Shown here piece after piece: positions 61,936-64,000 of a stretch of DNA of 64,000 nucleotides. Both the position numbers and the translations under genes were made by a program. The stretch's first letter is position 1, and the number at the start of each line of letters is the position of its first letter. A model generated the notes under the pieces. The model was not told where the DNA came from. It ran no database searches and saw only the letters and a program-made list of their open reading frames with translations. The DNA lies in contig NC_064433.1 in the NCBI RefSeq assembly GCF_023343835.1, positions 27,590,214 through 27,654,213 on the forward strand, written 5' to 3'. Origin of the DNA: Lagopus muta (Eukaryota > Chordata > Aves > Galliformes > Phasianidae).

Positions 61936-63243
61936 ACAGAATCACAGAATCACCCAGGTTGGAAGGGACCCCAAGGATCATGTAGTTCCAACCCCGTTGC
62001 CTAGCAGGGCCACCAAACATACACATTCAGATCAGGTTGCCCAGGACCCCGTCCAACCTGGCCTTAAACACGTCCAAGGACGGGGCATCCACAACCTCCC
62101 TGGGCAGCCCGTTCCAGGGCCTAACCACTCTCCTAGTAAAGAACTTCCCCCTAACATTCAACCTAAATCTTCCCTCCTTCAACTTAAAACCATTTCCCCT
62201 AGTCCTGCTGTCGTCAGCCCTTTTGAAGAGTTTACTCCCCTCCTGGGTGTAGGTTCCCTTCAGGTATTGATAGGCTGCAATGAGGTCACCCCGCAGCCTT
62301 CTCTTCTCCAGGCTGAACAAGCCCAACTCCCTCAGCCTGTCCTCATAGGGGAGGTGCTCCAGCCCCCTGATCATCTTAGTCGCCCTCCTCTGGACCCTTT
62401 CCAAAATCTCAATGTCTTTCTTGTACTGAGGGCTCCACACCTGGACACAGTACTCCAGATGGGGCCTCACAAGAGCCGAGTAGAGAGGGACAATCACCTC
62501 CCTGTCCCTGCTGGCCACCCCTCTCCTGATGGAGCCCAGGATCCCATTTGCCTTTCGAGCTGCCAGAGCGCACTGCTGGCTCATGTTCAGTCAGGACCCC
62601 CAGGTCCTTCTCTGCCAAGCTGCTCTCAAGGACCACTCCTCCCAGCCTGTACAGGTGCCTGGGGTTCTTCCGGCCCAAATGCAAAACCTTGCACTTTGCC
62701 GTGTTGAACCTCATTAGGTTCACCCGAGCCCAGCCCTCCAGCCTGTCGAGGTCCCTCTGAATGGCATCCTTTCCTTCCACCGTATCAACCGCACCACTCA
62801 GCTTGGTGTCGTCAGCAAACTTGCTGAGGGTGCACTCAATTCCCTCATCGATGTCATTAATAAAGATGTTAAAGAGCACCAGTCCCAAGACAGACCCTTG
62901 GGGGACACCACTTGTTACCAGCCTCCACCTGGACATAGAGCCATTGACCACCACCCTCTGTCTGCGGCCTTTCAACCAATTGCTTATCCATCGGGTCGTC
63001 CACCCATCAAATCCACTTCCCTCCAATTTGGAGATGAGGATGTGGTGGGGGACCATGTCAAAGGCCTTGCTCAGGTCCAGGTAAATGACATCGGTCGCCT
63101 TCCCTTCGTCCACCAATGCCGTCACTCCATCATAGAAGGCCACAAGATTAGTTAGGCATGACCTTCCTTTGGTGAAGCCGTGCTGGCTGTCTCGGATCAC
63201 ATGCTCATTCTTTATGTGACCGAGCATGTTGTCCAGGAGGAGC
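61936..63243 (-). mobile_element. CR1 LINE, best-preserved copy: RT domain and C-terminal ORF2
   Basis: On the minus strand, CR1 ORF2 begins inside the fingers of the reverse transcriptase. [15 protein letters not shown] lies near 63180, D-L-S-K-A-F-D near 63060 and V-P-Q-G-S-V-L near 62905. An intact F-A-D-D-T-K-L catalytic box lies near 62820-62800. A frameshift, apparently a small deletion near 62590, moves the thumb and C-terminal part ([22 protein letters not shown]) to another frame, which ends with a stop near 62027. A 3' UTR of about 90 bases follows, ending in the tail at 61936. The 5' two thirds of the element, including the endonuclease, are missing. RT activity is therefore not expected, but sequence decay is the lowest in the window. 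Confidence 0.92.
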
Positions 63244-64000
63244 ATATACTTTATATAAAGTATACTTAAATACTTTATACTTATATACTTAAAACCATAT
63301 ACTTTATGCACAGAGAACAGGCTGTAATACAATTTTCAAAACTGTTTGAGGCGAATTTAAGTTTGCAAGAATATAAAGGATCAGCAATAAGTGAAGACTT
63401 TAGTGCACTATAGCTTTTAAAAGTTTTTGTAGGAATCTAACATGATCTCTTCAGTGTTTTGTTTGAATCTAGACCAATAGCATAGCTTATTGGTCTAGAT
63501 TCAGTCCTGCTGCTGTACTGTTCAGCATGGCTTTAGATAGGACACATTTGTTTTGCTGTCTATTTCTATTCCTTCCCAGTAATACAGCACATGTAAACAA
63601 CAAAGCTTTATTTCCCAAACCAAAAAAAATATTCTTTTATCAGTTCCCTCTGAAGTATAGAGACATAACAGCCATCTCAGTGGGACAGAAAGATATTGGG
63701 AACTACAACAAAGGAAGACAAAATCACAAGTCTGCAATAGCTTATGAGACTAGATCAAATTGGTTTGCTCTTGGCTTGCTTTTGTTTTTGTTTGCAATCA
63801 TTGCTTTTCAACAAACACTGTGTATCAATGTTTGTATTAGGGGTTTTTTTATTTTTGTTTTTGTTTTTATTTTTGTTTTGTTTTTTGTAGCTTTGAAACA
63901 CTCCTATACATGAATGACTTGCTGCAAAATACAGCAAAGCAACTGTTTGTACTTCCAGAAGGACACCTCTTTTTAGCTCCTTGTACAATTCCTTTTCAGT
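63244..64000. other. AT-rich intergenic DNA to the window end
   Basis: The first 60 bases contain several TATACTT/AAGTATA words that can pair with each other. A T-rich tract with TTTTTG units lies at 63842-63888. Open frames (up to 128 codons) are low-complexity; no exon is supported. Confidence 0.5.

Noticed and set aside
61856..62707. Plus-strand 283-codon frame
   Set aside because: It is antisense to CR1 ORF2; no domain, and the coding signal is on the other strand.
62409..63332. N-terminal ~30 codons of the 307-codon CR1 frame as part of the element
   Set aside because: They lie beyond the CR1 truncation point near 63243 and come from AT-rich flank; the start codon there is accidental.
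1..64000. tRNA, rRNA or snRNA genes
   Set aside because: No A/B-box clover-leaf, rRNA or snRNA core was recognised by eye; a covariance-model search was not possible here.

Overview
This window looks like a gene desert from a bird, most likely a galliform such as chicken. The diagnosis rests on the repeats. There are about ten CR1 (Chicken Repeat 1) LINE segments whose 3' ends carry the typical ATTCTATGATTCTATGA-type tail. There are four relics of a mariner element that match my memory of the chicken family Galluhop, and several LTR-like segments of avian endogenous retroviruses. Outside one island the DNA is strongly AT-rich. I found no open reading frame that looks like part of a conserved host protein. 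The long open frames are repeat-derived, low-complexity, or GC-rich by chance.

Layout: 1-9.5 kb is AT-rich DNA with one short CR1 tail. 9.5-9.73 kb is a GATATA hexanucleotide array followed by a possible LTR. 11.2-12.1 kb is a CR1 with a second CR1 inserted in it. 17.6-18.3 kb is a probable solo LTR. 22.1-27.9 kb holds three CR1 copies and the largest mariner relic. 33.4 and 35.0 kb are shorter mariner relics, and 36.3-36.8 kb is another LTR-like segment. 38.8-40.2 kb is repeat-free and could hold conserved regulatory DNA. 40.7-42.2 kb is a CR1 broken by two different solo LTRs that lie only 18 bases apart, each with its own target-site duplication. 48.1 kb is the fourth mariner relic. 48.6-51.2 kb is an isolated GC-rich island with a tandem array of exon-like units. 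52.0-53.0 kb is a second CR1-in-CR1 nest. 53.2-53.46 kb is a 256-base pure purine tract. 53.6-61.9 kb is AT-rich and almost repeat-free. 61.9-63.2 kb is the best-preserved CR1, with a recognisable reverse transcriptase.

The most unusual part is the island at 48.6-51.2 kb. Units of about 350-390 bases repeat in tandem. On the minus strand each of three units contains an 80-base segment with a good splice acceptor and donor. A fourth, related segment runs into a basic, open C-terminal-like tail just before an AATAAA signal. Nothing in it matches a family I recognise. It could be a lineage-specific spliced transcript (coding or not), or a GC-rich satellite with splice-like motifs. The plus strand also has acceptor, donor and poly(A) motifs, so the direction is not settled.

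All assignments come from reading the sequence and from memory of repeat families. No database search was made, and repeat boundaries are approximate unless target-site duplications are quoted.
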